Assembly: GCA_046537735.1 (NCBI GenBank)
Contig: JBKHKH010000111.1
Location: 1-6,398 of the forward strand
DNA from: JdFR-22 sp046537735
GTDB lineage: Archaea > Halobacteriota > Archaeoglobi > Archaeoglobales > Archaeoglobaceae
Direction: 5' to 3'
Length of the DNA stretch: 6,398 bases
The translations under genes and the position numbers were made by a program. How positions within the stretch are numbered: position 1 is the first letter of the stretch; every line of letters starts with the position of its first letter. This document shows, piece by piece, positions 1 through 5,641 of the stretch. The notes under the pieces are model-generated. The model searched no databases. It had not been told where the DNA came from and worked only from the letters and a program-made list of their open reading frames with translations.

Positions 1-1
1 A

Positions 2-469
2 GGGGATTTACCTGTCTCTAAAGAAAGGATCCTTGCCCTGGCACTGGCCATAATAGCCATTATCTCTCTGGAAGTGTTCATCAACAGGACGATCACGGGC
101 AAGAAGATCAATGCCGCTTCTCAGGACATGGAGATGGCCACACTGGTTGGTGTTGAAGTGGAGAAGATATTCACTCTCACCATGTTCATATCGGCGGTCC
201 TTGCAGGACTGGGAGGATTGCTTTACTCCCAGATATTTGCCGTAACACCCCATGTGGCCATAAAGTCCCTTATTTACGCCTTCGCCATCGTAATTCTGGG
301 TGGTCTGGGAAGTATAAGGGGGAGTATTGTGGCCTCCTTTATTGTGGGCTATATCCTTATGGCTACTATAATCCTGCTGGGAGCCAGGTGGTCGGAGCTG
401 GTCATGCTCTTGACCATTATCGGGATACTGGTCATTAAACCGAGCGGATTGTTTGGGGTGGAAGAATGA
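2..469 (+). CDS. livH: Branched-chain amino-acid type ABC transporter permease LivH, C-terminal half (5' truncated by window edge)
   Basis: This is the C-terminal part of a LivH-family membrane permease, one of the two channel subunits of an importer for branched-chain amino acids or related compounds. The frame is open from base 2 with no start in view; the GTG at 74 is internal, because homologous sequence continues upstream of it. About 155 residues are visible, against roughly 290-310 for the family, so about half is missing. The cytoplasmic loop contacting the ATPase is recognisable (GKKINAASQDMEMATLVGV, about visible residues 33-51). It is followed by about four hydrophobic segments, the family signature ILGGLGSIRGSI (about 98-109), and the usual ending KPSGLFG. 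The stop codon overlaps the livM start, so the two are co-translated. The true substrate cannot be read from the sequence. Confidence 0.93.
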   Translation, partial: GDLPVSKERILALALAIIAIISLEVFINRTITGKKINAASQDMEMATLVGVEVEKIFTLTMFISAVLAGLGGLLYSQIFAVTPHVAIKSLIYAFAIVILGGLGSIRGSIVASFIVGYILMATIILLGARWSELVMLLTIIGILVIKPSGLFGVEE

Positions 470-1440
470 GGACGATCTTGGGATTGATAACCGCTTGTAT
501 TTTAGGGGTAATGCTTCTCCTTCCCGAAGTTCTGCCTGAAGCATTTATTTACCTTATAGGTCTGGCCTTCCTGTTCATAATCTTGACCGTAAGCTGGGAC
601 GTTATGGTAGGTTACACCGGACAGGTGAACCTGGGCCATACTGTCTTTGTGGGCGTGGGAGCCTACACCACAGCCCTGCTCCAGACACAAAGGTTACATG
701 GCACTTCGCTAGAGTTCCTGGCCGTTGAACCCCCCATCTACCTGTCCATAATAGCCGGGGGAGTTATGGCTGCCTTAATCGGTTTTATTATCGGGGTCAT
801 CACCCTGAGGCTCAAGGGCTACTACTTTGCTCTGGTGACCGCTGTCCTCCCCCTGGTCTTTATGCAGACCCTATACATATGGTCTGATGTGTTCGGAGGA
901 GAAGAAGGTTTCTCTGTAGGGCTCAGTAAGGTTCTCACAGGTACCATAGTGGGCAACTACTACGCAGCATTCTTTATAATGCTGATATCGGTAGGTATCA
1001 TGCTGTTCCTGGTCAAGAGCCCCCTGGGGCTCAAATTGAGGGCCTTGAGGGAGGACCAGGAGCTTGCCGAGGCTGCCGGTATAGATACTGTCAAATACAA
1101 GCTCATTGCTTTCATGATCAGCTCTTTTTTCGCCGGGATCGGAGGAGCAGCAATTGTACACTACAGGATAACCGTAGGTCCCGACCTTTACGATATACCC
1201 CTGATGCTGATAATCATCCTTTCTGCCGTAATTGGGGGTCTGGGGACAATATATGGCCCTATAGTAGGTGGATTTTTCATATACCTGGCCAAGAACTGGT
1301 GGCTCCGCGAAGTAGTGGATACGTTCTTCTCCGACTTCCCCGTTAACGATGAGATAATCCTCTACATCATATTGATCGTTATTGCTATCTTTATGCCCCA
1401 TGGCGTTTACCACAGCATAAAAAAGAGATTTGGTAAATGA
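466..1440 (+). CDS. livM: Branched-chain amino-acid type ABC transporter permease LivM
   Basis: This is a complete 324-residue LivM-family integral membrane permease, the partner of LivH in the import channel. The length matches stand-alone LivM proteins (about 320-330; the E. coli protein is longer at its N-terminus). Family landmarks are GYTGQVNLGH (residues 49-58) with the following VGVGAYTTALL, LRLKGYYFALVT (114-125), and the ATPase-contact loop LRALREDQELAEAAGID (191-207) followed by the GIGGA helix. After that come GGLGTIYGP (257-265) and the terminal MPHGV. At least eight hydrophobic stretches are visible. The ATG overlaps the livH stop as ATGA, and a weak GGTG ribosome site lies just upstream (455-462). 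Genes for the two ATPases (LivG, LivF) and the binding protein are not downstream, so they would be upstream or elsewhere. The gene ends facing bax1 across 49 bases. Confidence 0.95.
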   Translation: MRTILGLITACILGVMLLLPEVLPEAFIYLIGLAFLFIILTVSWDVMVGYTGQVNLGHTVFVGVGAYTTALLQTQRLHGTSLEFLAVEPPIYLSIIAGGVMAALIGFIIGVITLRLKGYYFALVTAVLPLVFMQTLYIWSDVFGGEEGFSVGLSKVLTGTIVGNYYAAFFIMLISVGIMLFLVKSPLGLKLRALREDQELAEAAGIDTVKYKLIAFMISSFFAGIGGAAIVHYRITVGPDLYDIPLMLIIILSAVIGGLGTIYGPIVGGFFIYLAKNWWLREVVDTFFSDFPVNDEIILYIILIVIAIFMPHGVYHSIKKRFGK

Positions 1441-1489
1441 TAGGCAAATAAGACTCTAATATTGCTGTATCACCAGTGTTCGTTATCGA

Positions 1490-2947
1490 TCATTTCTTCA
1501 GACCGTTCTCAATCTTTTGGAGCTTTGCTTCGTCGTCGAACAGGCCGATCCATATTATCCTGTAACCTATCTTCTCCAGAACATCATGGGAGACGTTGTA
1601 CTTATCCAGTATATCTTTTATATCCGACAGGTGCTCGGGTGTGGCGTTATCCACCTCTTCTTTTACTTTCTCCAGCAGGTCCTTCTTGATGGCGTGAGAC
1701 CCCGTAACCACGTAACCATTTGATTTAGCCATTTCTACCAGCTCCTGCATGTTGATGCCTTCTTCTGAGATCTCCTTGAGATTGACAATGTCTCCTTCCA
1801 TTTTAACATCATGGATTTCTAATCTAAATTCTCTGTTTATCCTCTTCATTACCTCATTGTAAGGTATTTTACTGCTGAAAAGAATGACATCAGCCGCAGT
1901 CTTGTCGATGCCGTAATCCTCTCTAGCGATCAGTATGAGGGGTAAGTCAACCTCCCGTATCTTCTGCATCTTCTTTTTAATATATTCGGATGTCCAGAAG
2001 CCAGCGATTTCTATGTAAACTTCTTTATCTCCTTTCTTGATAAGAAAATCAGGGATAAAAGCATATTTCCCTGATCTAAAAACGCCTGGCTCCCTGTAAA
2101 CTTCCAGCTCCGGTTTTATACTCTTGATCTTGCGGGAAAATTCTTCTTCCAGAGAAGAATCGTAGGATAGGGGAACATCCACCTCGGGGAACAGGTCATC
2201 CTGAGAGTGGTCGATCTCCATCCTGAATACCTTATCAGCGTAATCGTCCAGGATTTCAGCACTTATCCTCCACTCATCGGCCTTCAAGATAGTAGGTATC
2301 AGTTTGGCCATAGCAGTTCCGTATTTTTTGGTCATTTTAAATATGGATGCCGCTCCGGTGATGTGTACCTCGCTATCCACTATCTCGTACATCAGACCCA
2401 GACGTTTTATCTTCCTGAATATCTCCTGGTGCTGAGAGGAAGTCCAGAAACTGAACTTGAGGGAATCAAAAACAGAAGTCTGGAGGAGAGAGAGATTATA
2501 CTCCTTGATGAGTTCCTGAGGTTCCACTTGCTCAACATCTCTTAAAATCTGCTCCTCGTCTCTATCCGCGAACATAGCTTGTTCTATATTTTTCGCAGAG
2601 GTGTTGAATTGAGCAGCGGCTTTCTCCAATATCTCCTCTCTTTGAGATTTGGTGGTCACAAATCCTCTGGCAAAAAGGTACTTTCTAATCTCCTGGGGGT
2701 CAAGGTCAGAGATGATCTCAAAACTGCATTTCCTCTCCAGAATTCGAGCGAAAGCTCTCACTTTTTTGTAGTTCCTGGCATTCTCCAGTTCTTTGAGCTT
2801 GTTCTTGATCTGGCCATATTTGGAGCCTTTGCTCTCTTCAAATAACTTGATAACTTTATGGGCCAGCTCGGATTCATCTTCTCCTCCGAATTTGGGGAAG
2901 ATCTTACCTTTAGTCTTTTTTACTTCTAGAAACTCCTTGGGAAGCAT
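1490..2947 (-). CDS. bax1: Bax1 nuclease (DUF790 / COG3372), partner of archaeal XPB
   Basis: This 485-residue protein belongs to the archaeal Bax1 family, a structure-specific endonuclease that binds XPB helicase; the pair unwinds and cuts damaged or bubble DNA in a nucleotide-excision-like repair pathway. The N-terminus MLPKEFLEV is typical of the family and supports this ATG. The C-terminal half carries a PD-(D/E)XK nuclease fold. The helix with acidic residues SSLEEEF lies at 264-270. The IPDF motif (298-301) places the catalytic Asp at 300. YIEIAGFWT (311-319) supplies Glu313, followed by a lysine-rich helix (EYIKKK, 321-326). The N-terminal 250 residues are charged and helical and probably form the XPB-binding region. 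The start lies 38 bases inside the end of xpb, so translation is probably coupled. A GGTGA (2954-2958) lies seven bases before the ATG. The tail after about 390 (SDIKDILDKY and onward) is a helical extension. Family assignment is from recognition and from the neighbouring gene. Confidence 0.93.
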   Translation of the reverse strand: MLPKEFLEVKKTKGKIFPKFGGEDESELAHKVIKLFEESKGSKYGQIKNKLKELENARNYKKVRAFARILERKCSFEIISDLDPQEIRKYLFARGFVTTKSQREEILEKAAAQFNTSAKNIEQAMFADRDEEQILRDVEQVEPQELIKEYNLSLLQTSVFDSLKFSFWTSSQHQEIFRKIKRLGLMYEIVDSEVHITGAASIFKMTKKYGTAMAKLIPTILKADEWRISAEILDDYADKVFRMEIDHSQDDLFPEVDVPLSYDSSLEEEFSRKIKSIKPELEVYREPGVFRSGKYAFIPDFLIKKGDKEVYIEIAGFWTSEYIKKKMQKIREVDLPLILIAREDYGIDKTAADVILFSSKIPYNEVMKRINREFRLEIHDVKMEGDIVNLKEISEEGINMQELVEMAKSNGYVVTGSHAIKKDLLEKVKEEVDNATPEHLSDIKDILDKYNVSHDVLEKIGYRIIWIGLFDDEAKLQKIENGLKK

Positions 2948-4274
2948 TGCTCTTCACCCGGGGTGACCTCCTCCTGGATGTTTGAACTTCAGAAGTGTCC
3001 AGAGAGACTAGCTCGTAGAGAATAGCTTTATCCTTTTTAGGCCTCAGGATCCGGCCCAGACGCTGTATAAACTCTCTGGCGCTTCCACTGCCGCTCATTA
3101 TGATCCCTACATTGGCATCAGGCACATCTACTCCTTCATCCAGCACCTGGCTGGAGATGATTGCCCTGTAGTTTCCCTTTCTGAAACCGTTAAGGACCAT
3201 TTTCCTCTCTTCCTTCTTTGTCCTATAGGTTATGGCAGGGATAAGAAAGAGTCTGGAGATTTTGTATACCAGGTCGTTGTGTCTGGTGAAAAGGATTATT
3301 TTATCCCTCTTGTGCTCTTCCAGCAGCTCTTTAAGCTTTCTTATCTTATTTCTGGAGTTGAATGCGATCTTCCTGGCAGTATCCCACGCCTTCAAAGCTT
3401 CGTAGGCCCTGTCGTCGAATCCGGTTCTCATTACTACCTTCCTGAAATCTTCAGGGCTCCTCAGCTTGAGATTATGGGAAGCAACGTAATTCTTGAACAC
3501 CCTGATGTTCTTCTCATAAATTTCAGCCTCTTCCTCCTCCAGAGGGACAGAGATCCTGTGGAGGATATAGTTGGCCAGATGAGTGCCAGCAAGGTCTTGA
3601 GGACTGACCTCAAAGATCTTGCCCCCCACCAGCTCTGGAAGGAGCTTGTGCTCCCCATCCTCTCTCTCATAGGTTGCCGTCAATCCCAGGCGGTAAGGTG
3701 CTGCAGACATCTCTGCTATGGATTTATATGATCTGGATGGCAGATGATGGACTTCATCAAATACCAGCAAGAGGAATTTGTTGCCAATGGAATCCGCATA
3801 ATTGTATGCCGAGTCGTAGGTGGCCAGGGTTATGGCCTTCAACTCCTTCTCCCTTCCCGACAGCTCCCCACAATCGAAGGGGATTGCCTCCTTCCACTGA
3901 TCCACCAGATCCAGAGTGGGTACCACGATGAGAGTGGGAACATTCATCTCCTTTACGACCTCCAGAGCTACATAGGTCTTACCCGAACCCGTTGGCAGTA
4001 CAATAACCCCTTTTTTGTCTTCCATCCATCTGTCCACAGCCTGCTCCTGATACTCCCTAAGCTCAAATCGAAAATCGAAAAACGGGCAGGGTATGGGGTC
4101 CAGCACATGATCATCGTGCTCTATACCGGAAAGCTGGAGATAAGACTTGATAGAACCATATTTTATCGCCATACTGCGGTAGCAGCCCTCCCTCTGGTCA
4201 AAACTTGCGTGAGGGATGTGAGCATCTCCTTCTACTTTTATGGTTCCCCTGTCATAAGATAGTTTAGCATACAC
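2910..4274 (-). CDS. xpb: Archaeal XPB DNA helicase (SF2, ERCC3/RAD25 family)
   Basis: This is an ATP-dependent 3'-5' DNA helicase of superfamily 2, the archaeal form of the TFIIH subunit XPB, acting with Bax1 in DNA repair. In order (numbering from an upstream TTG at 4295) the protein shows an N-terminal damage-recognition domain with RGTIKVEGDAHIPHA (16-30), the LREYQEQAV motif (79-87), Walker A PTGSGKT (101-107) and VVPT (124-127). These are followed by the DEVH box (180-183), LTAT (205-208), the XPB-specific RED motif (211-213), FTRHN (336-340), SSQVLDEGVDVP (381-392) and QRLGRILRP (411-419). All catalytic motifs are intact. I prefer the GTG at 4274 (454 residues) because it starts where the Archaeoglobus-type protein does as I remember it; the TTG at 4295 would add seven residues. 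Neither start has a clear ribosome site, so leaderless initiation is possible. The basic C-terminus (RRRSPRVKSN and beyond) is encoded where the gene overlaps bax1. Confidence 0.96.
   Translation of the reverse strand: MYAKLSYDRGTIKVEGDAHIPHASFDQREGCYRSMAIKYGSIKSYLQLSGIEHDDHVLDPIPCPFFDFRFELREYQEQAVDRWMEDKKGVIVLPTGSGKTYVALEVVKEMNVPTLIVVPTLDLVDQWKEAIPFDCGELSGREKELKAITLATYDSAYNYADSIGNKFLLLVFDEVHHLPSRSYKSIAEMSAAPYRLGLTATYEREDGEHKLLPELVGGKIFEVSPQDLAGTHLANYILHRISVPLEEEEAEIYEKNIRVFKNYVASHNLKLRSPEDFRKVVMRTGFDDRAYEALKAWDTARKIAFNSRNKIRKLKELLEEHKRDKIILFTRHNDLVYKISRLFLIPAITYRTKKEERKMVLNGFRKGNYRAIISSQVLDEGVDVPDANVGIIMSGSGSAREFIQRLGRILRPKKDKAILYELVSLDTSEVQTSRRRSPRVKSNASQGVSRSKKD
2954..2974 (-). promoter_or_regulatory. 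Ribosome-binding sites for bax1 inside the xpb tail
   Basis: On the minus strand a GGTGA (2954-2958) sits at normal spacing before the bax1 ATG at 2947. A much stronger GGAGGAGGT (2966-2974) lies about 18 bases before the ATG, which is too far to be the main site and has no in-frame start at normal spacing. Both are inside the coding sequence of xpb, so they could hold or restart ribosomes that are finishing xpb. Confidence 0.5.
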
Positions 4275-4298
4275 AAAGCCGAACTTATACAGCAAACC

Positions 4299-4334
4299 AA
4301 AAAAGTTTTTGGATTACTCTCAAAAAAGGCCGGA
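4299..4334 (+). repeat. Direct repeat, copy 1 (in the xpb/regulator control region)
   Basis: This is the first copy of a repeat shared with 4444-4476. Without gaps, 4299-4322 matches 4444-4467 at 21 of 24 positions, including a run of 14 identical bases (TTGGATTACTCTCA). After a three-base length difference, AGGCCGGA is again identical. This copy lies between the divergent xpb and regulator starts, about 30 bases before the regulator's TATA box, overlapping the likely xpb promoter region. Read in the frame of the regulator it would encode KKVFGLLSKKAG, against KKIIGLLSEAG in the gene. Confidence 0.85.
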
Positions 4335-4365
4335 GATAACTACTTTAATGGAAAAGTCAACAAAA

Positions 4366-4375
4366 TTTATATATA
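4366..4375 (+). promoter_or_regulatory. Archaeal TATA box for the winged-helix regulator gene
   Basis: TTTATATATA is a near-ideal archaeal box A, preceded by an A-rich stretch (CAACAAAA, 4359-4365) that could serve as the TFB recognition element. It predicts transcription starting at about 4396-4400, giving a short 5' leader of about 20 bases that includes the ribosome site. Confidence 0.75.
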
Positions 4376-4406
4376 CATTTAACTATACTATGATTATAAA
4401 CAAAAA

Positions 4407-4414
4407 GGAGTGAT
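4407..4414 (+). promoter_or_regulatory. Ribosome-binding site of the regulator gene
   Basis: GGAGTGAT differs from the archaeal consensus GGAGGTGAT by one missing base and lies five bases before the ATG at 4420. It fixes that start. Confidence 0.7.
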
Positions 4415-4419
4415 AATTA

Positions 4420-4779
4420 ATGGAAGATTTTACGGATAAGGAAAAAAAGATTATTGGATTACTCTCAGAGGCCGGATTGAACAAAAACATGGCCAAGGTA
4501 CTTGTATTTTTATCAAAGAAAGGTGAAGCTGTGGCTAGAGATATCGAAAGGGCCGCAAACTTAAGACAACCCGAAGTCAGCCTGATAATGAAGGAGCTCA
4601 AAGACTGGGGATGGATTAAAGAAAGAGAAATAAAGAGACAGGGCAAAGGAAGACCTTTAAAGAACTATAAACTGGCTGTCGACCTGAAAGACAGGGTTGC
4701 AGAGCTTGTAGACCAGAGAAGGAAAAAGATCAAGCAGGTAGAGAAAGACCTGGAAGAATTGAAGAGTTACGTCAGTTAA
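4420..4779 (+). CDS. Winged-helix transcriptional regulator (archaeal ArsR/TrmB-like, resembles COG4738)
   Basis: This is a 119-residue predicted DNA-binding protein. Residues about 22-35 form a first helix (NKNMAKVLVFLSKKGE). The helix-turn-helix follows at 38-69, with the recognition helix around RQPEVSLIMKELKDWGW, and then a basic wing (KRQGKGRPLKNYKL, 72-85). The last 30 residues (DLKDRVAELVDQRRKKIKQ and onward) form a charged amphipathic helix likely to act as a dimerising coiled coil. There is no ligand-binding domain or metal-site cysteine, so it probably senses nothing itself or acts through partners. It has its own TATA box and ribosome site, and is divergent from xpb. A sequence from its 5' end (4444-4476) is repeated in the control region, which suggests autoregulation or control of xpb-bax1, but this is inference. 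Membership of COG4738 is from memory and unchecked. Confidence 0.88.
   Translation: MEDFTDKEKKIIGLLSEAGLNKNMAKVLVFLSKKGEAVARDIERAANLRQPEVSLIMKELKDWGWIKEREIKRQGKGRPLKNYKLAVDLKDRVAELVDQRRKKIKQVEKDLEELKSYVS
4444..4476 (+). repeat. Direct repeat, copy 2 (inside the regulator's coding sequence)
   Basis: This is the second copy of the repeat described at 4299-4334, offset by 145 bases. It encodes residues KKIIGLLSEAG (9-19) of the winged-helix protein. The three-base length difference between the copies keeps the reading frame. Confidence 0.85.
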
Positions 4780-4780
4780 C

Positions 4781-4802
4781 TTATTATCTTTACTTTTTAT
4801 TT
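4781..4802 (+). terminator. T-rich archaeal terminator after the regulator gene
   Basis: Directly after the TAA at 4777-4779 the + strand runs through several short T tracts, including TTATTATCTTTACTTTTTAT (4781-4800). Such hairpin-free T clusters are the usual termination signal in archaea. Confidence 0.55.
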
Positions 4803-4837
4803 AATACTTCCCAGACCCGACGCTCAATTTAAATTAT

Positions 4838-4930
4838 TCAATTGCTCGCTCTAAAATCCTTCAGCTGCTTCTTCACTAACTTAACGTGCTTATTCGTCCA
4901 CCCGGAAATGGTAATCTGGTGGCTATGTCC
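4838..4930 (-). pseudogene. Possible decayed tyrosine-recombinase (integrase) C-terminus next to tRNA-Val
   Basis: On the minus strand, just downstream of the tRNA 3' end, a 30-codon frame runs from 4930 to the stop at 4838-4840. It begins GHSHQITISGWTNKHV and continues with a lysine-rich helix (KLVKKQLKDFRASN). The spacing matches the end of XerC/XerD-type recombinases, GHS-x4-T-x3-Y-T, with the helix after it. Here the position of the catalytic tyrosine is a tryptophan (residue 11 of the fragment), and a stop codon (4931-4933) precedes GHS, so it cannot be active. No start codon or ribosome site is seen. Location at a tRNA 3' end is where integrases act. The match is short and a chance resemblance is quite possible. 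Confidence 0.25.
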
Positions 4931-4971
4931 TCAATTCAACAAGACGCATTTTGAGAATGGATTTCTGAGAG

Positions 4972-5045
4972 TGGGCCCACCCGGGTTTGAACCGGGGATC
5001 TCCGCCGTGTGAGGGCGACGTCATGACCGGCTAGACCATGGGCCC
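4972..5045 (-). tRNA. tRNA-Val (anticodon CAC)
   Basis: The 74-base minus-strand sequence folds as a complete tRNA. The acceptor stem GGGCCCA pairs with TGGGCCC, followed by discriminator A. The D arm has a GG pair in the loop and three stem pairs. The anticodon stem TCGCC/GGCGG closes the loop CTCACAC with anticodon CAC, reading GUG. The variable loop is AGATC, and the T arm CCCGG-TTCAAAC-CCGGG is perfect. No intron interrupts the anticodon loop. CCA is not encoded; the next bases are CTC. No convincing TATA box is placed upstream, because that stretch is occupied by an inverted repeat (5059-5097). Confidence 0.96.
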
Positions 5046-5058
5046 ATTGCTTAAATTT

Positions 5059-5097
5059 GAGCTCTAAACCGTGAAGCTTCACTCTAAGGTTTAGCTC
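5059..5097. repeat. Nested inverted repeat upstream of tRNA-Val
   Basis: The outer arms GAGCT-CT-AAACC (5059-5070) and GGTTTAGCTC (5088-5097) pair over ten bases with a two-base bulge. Inside lies a perfect 12-base palindrome, GTGAAGCTTCAC (5071-5082), then five unpaired bases. The structure occupies roughly positions -14 to -52 relative to the tRNA gene, where its promoter would be expected. It could be a protein-binding operator, a cruciform, or the remains of a small element; the sequence alone does not decide. Confidence 0.6.
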
Positions 5098-5122
5098 TGT
5101 ACTTTATGAAGTTTATGGTAAA

Positions 5123-5141
5123 GGTGACCTGACAGGTAACC
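5123..5141. promoter_or_regulatory. 19-base near-palindrome, candidate operator
   Basis: GGTGACCTG-A-CAGGTAACC pairs at eight of nine symmetric positions around a central A at 5132, with a single G/A mismatch. It lies about 30 bases before the TATA box of the 64-residue protein gene and about 80 bases upstream of the tRNA. A dimeric repressor or activator site is the simplest reading. Which gene it would control is unknown. Confidence 0.4.
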
Positions 5142-5170
5142 AGTTTTTAAGTCAATTGAAATGATATCCA

Positions 5171-5182
5171 GATATATTTAAT
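5171..5182 (+). promoter_or_regulatory. TATA box for the 64-residue Cys4 protein gene
   Basis: GATATATTTAAT fits the archaeal box A. Its centre is about 30 bases before the ATG at 5207, so transcription should start at or within a few bases of the start codon. No ribosome site precedes the ATG. Together these point to a leaderless mRNA. Confidence 0.6.
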
Positions 5183-5206
5183 AAGGTTGAGAAAAAAACA
5201 TTGTAT

Positions 5207-5401
5207 ATGGCCAGAATTACTTCTGTGGAGATTTTGGCAAAGAAATACAAATTGGGCATAAAAAGGGTTTACCCTGAAGATTGTGAGTTGTGTATCGCTG
5301 GCTATACAGGCAAAAAATGCAAGTATCTGTTAAAAATAAATAGGGAGTTTTATTGCGTCAGAGAAGCTGCTAAAGAACTGGATTCAAGGCTTGAGCATTA
5401 A
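5207..5401 (+). CDS. Small four-cysteine protein, possible zinc-binding, function unknown
   Basis: This encodes a 64-residue basic protein that I do not recognise. Four cysteines lie at 26, 29, 38 and 50 (pattern C-x2-C-x8-C-x11-C), the first pair in the sequence PEDCELCIAGYTGKKC. This spacing suits a single zinc or other metal site, but no named zinc-finger family is recognised. The N-terminal TSVEILAKKYKLGIKRV could form a helix and strand, and the C-terminal REAAKELDSRLEH is helical. There is no signal peptide or membrane segment. The ATG at 5207 is preferred over the in-frame TTG at 5201 because a TATA box lies at the right distance for a leaderless start. It converges with the next gene across 44 bases. 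Nearby palindromes (5059-5141) may regulate it. Roles in DNA or RNA binding would be guesswork. Confidence 0.75.
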   Translation: MARITSVEILAKKYKLGIKRVYPEDCELCIAGYTGKKCKYLLKINREFYCVREAAKELDSRLEH

Positions 5402-5445
5402 AATCTCATAGTCAGGCATAGTCCCAGGTTTATTCTACTTCCTTC

Positions 5446-5637
5446 TTACTTTTTCCTTCTTCTCAGAGTTTCTTCCAGCCTTTTTTCCAGTGGTTCCTCG
5501 TGAGTATACTGGCACACCAGGTAGTGTTCCACTGCTTTGTAAATTGCATCTTTGGTGGCGTTTTCTCCTGTTTTTTTCTTTAATTCGTTAAGCGCACTCT
5601 CTGATAAAACTGTTTGGGCATGAACAATCTTGGCCAT
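5446..5637 (-). CDS. Ribbon-helix-helix-like small archaeal protein (DUF5371-like)
   Basis: This encodes a 63-residue protein that looks like a conserved archaeal hypothetical (DUF5371 by memory, not checked). The order is a short strand (AKIVHAQTVLS, 2-12), a helix (ESALNELKKKTG, 13-24), a turn, a second helix (TKDAIYKAVEHYLVC, 28-42), and a charged tail EEPLEKRLEETLRRRKK. Strand-helix-helix of this length is the layout of ribbon-helix-helix dimers such as CopG/Arc, so sequence-specific DNA binding is a reasonable inference. No toxin gene adjoins it; the partner-sized gene on the other strand (5207-5401) is convergent, not an operon. The ATG is supported by GAGTGAT (5642-5648) four bases upstream, and an A/T-rich box lies at about 5672-5683. 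Confidence 0.85.
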   Translation of the reverse strand: MAKIVHAQTVLSESALNELKKKTGENATKDAIYKAVEHYLVCQYTHEEPLEKRLEETLRRRKK

Positions 5638-5641
5638 TTAT

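Noticed and set aside
8..544. 178-codon open frame antisense to livH
   Set aside because: It lies opposite a clear LivH frame. Its translation is polar, rich in Gln, Tyr and His, and shows no domain, as expected for the complement of membrane-protein codons.
871..1413. 180-codon open frame antisense to livM
   Set aside because: Shadow of livM; no recognisable domain and no ribosome site.
1441..1489. Terminator between livM and bax1
   Set aside because: The 49-base gap has no clear hairpin and no T tract longer than three on either strand.
3279..4262. Long open frames on the + strand across xpb (3279-3731, 3744-4262)
   Set aside because: They are opposite the intact helicase motifs of xpb and have no homology that I can recognise.
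4263..4379. 39-codon frame containing repeat copy 1 (KKVFGLLSKKAG) as a small gene
   Set aside because: It has no start codon before the repeat and no ribosome site, and it ends in the regulator's TATA box. It is better described as a repeat or gene remnant.
4383..4646. 87-codon frame antisense to the regulator gene
   Set aside because: It would run through the regulator's TATA-proximal leader and lacks any promoter or domain; the + strand gene explains the region.
4803..4971. Second copy of the tRNA-Val 3' end as an attachment-site repeat
   Set aside because: No repeat of the T-arm or acceptor sequence is visible here or elsewhere in the window, so no att pair can be claimed.
5201..5206. 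TTG at 5201 as the start of the Cys4 protein
   Set aside because: It adds only two residues, and the ATG at 5207 is a stronger codon at a suitable distance from the TATA box.
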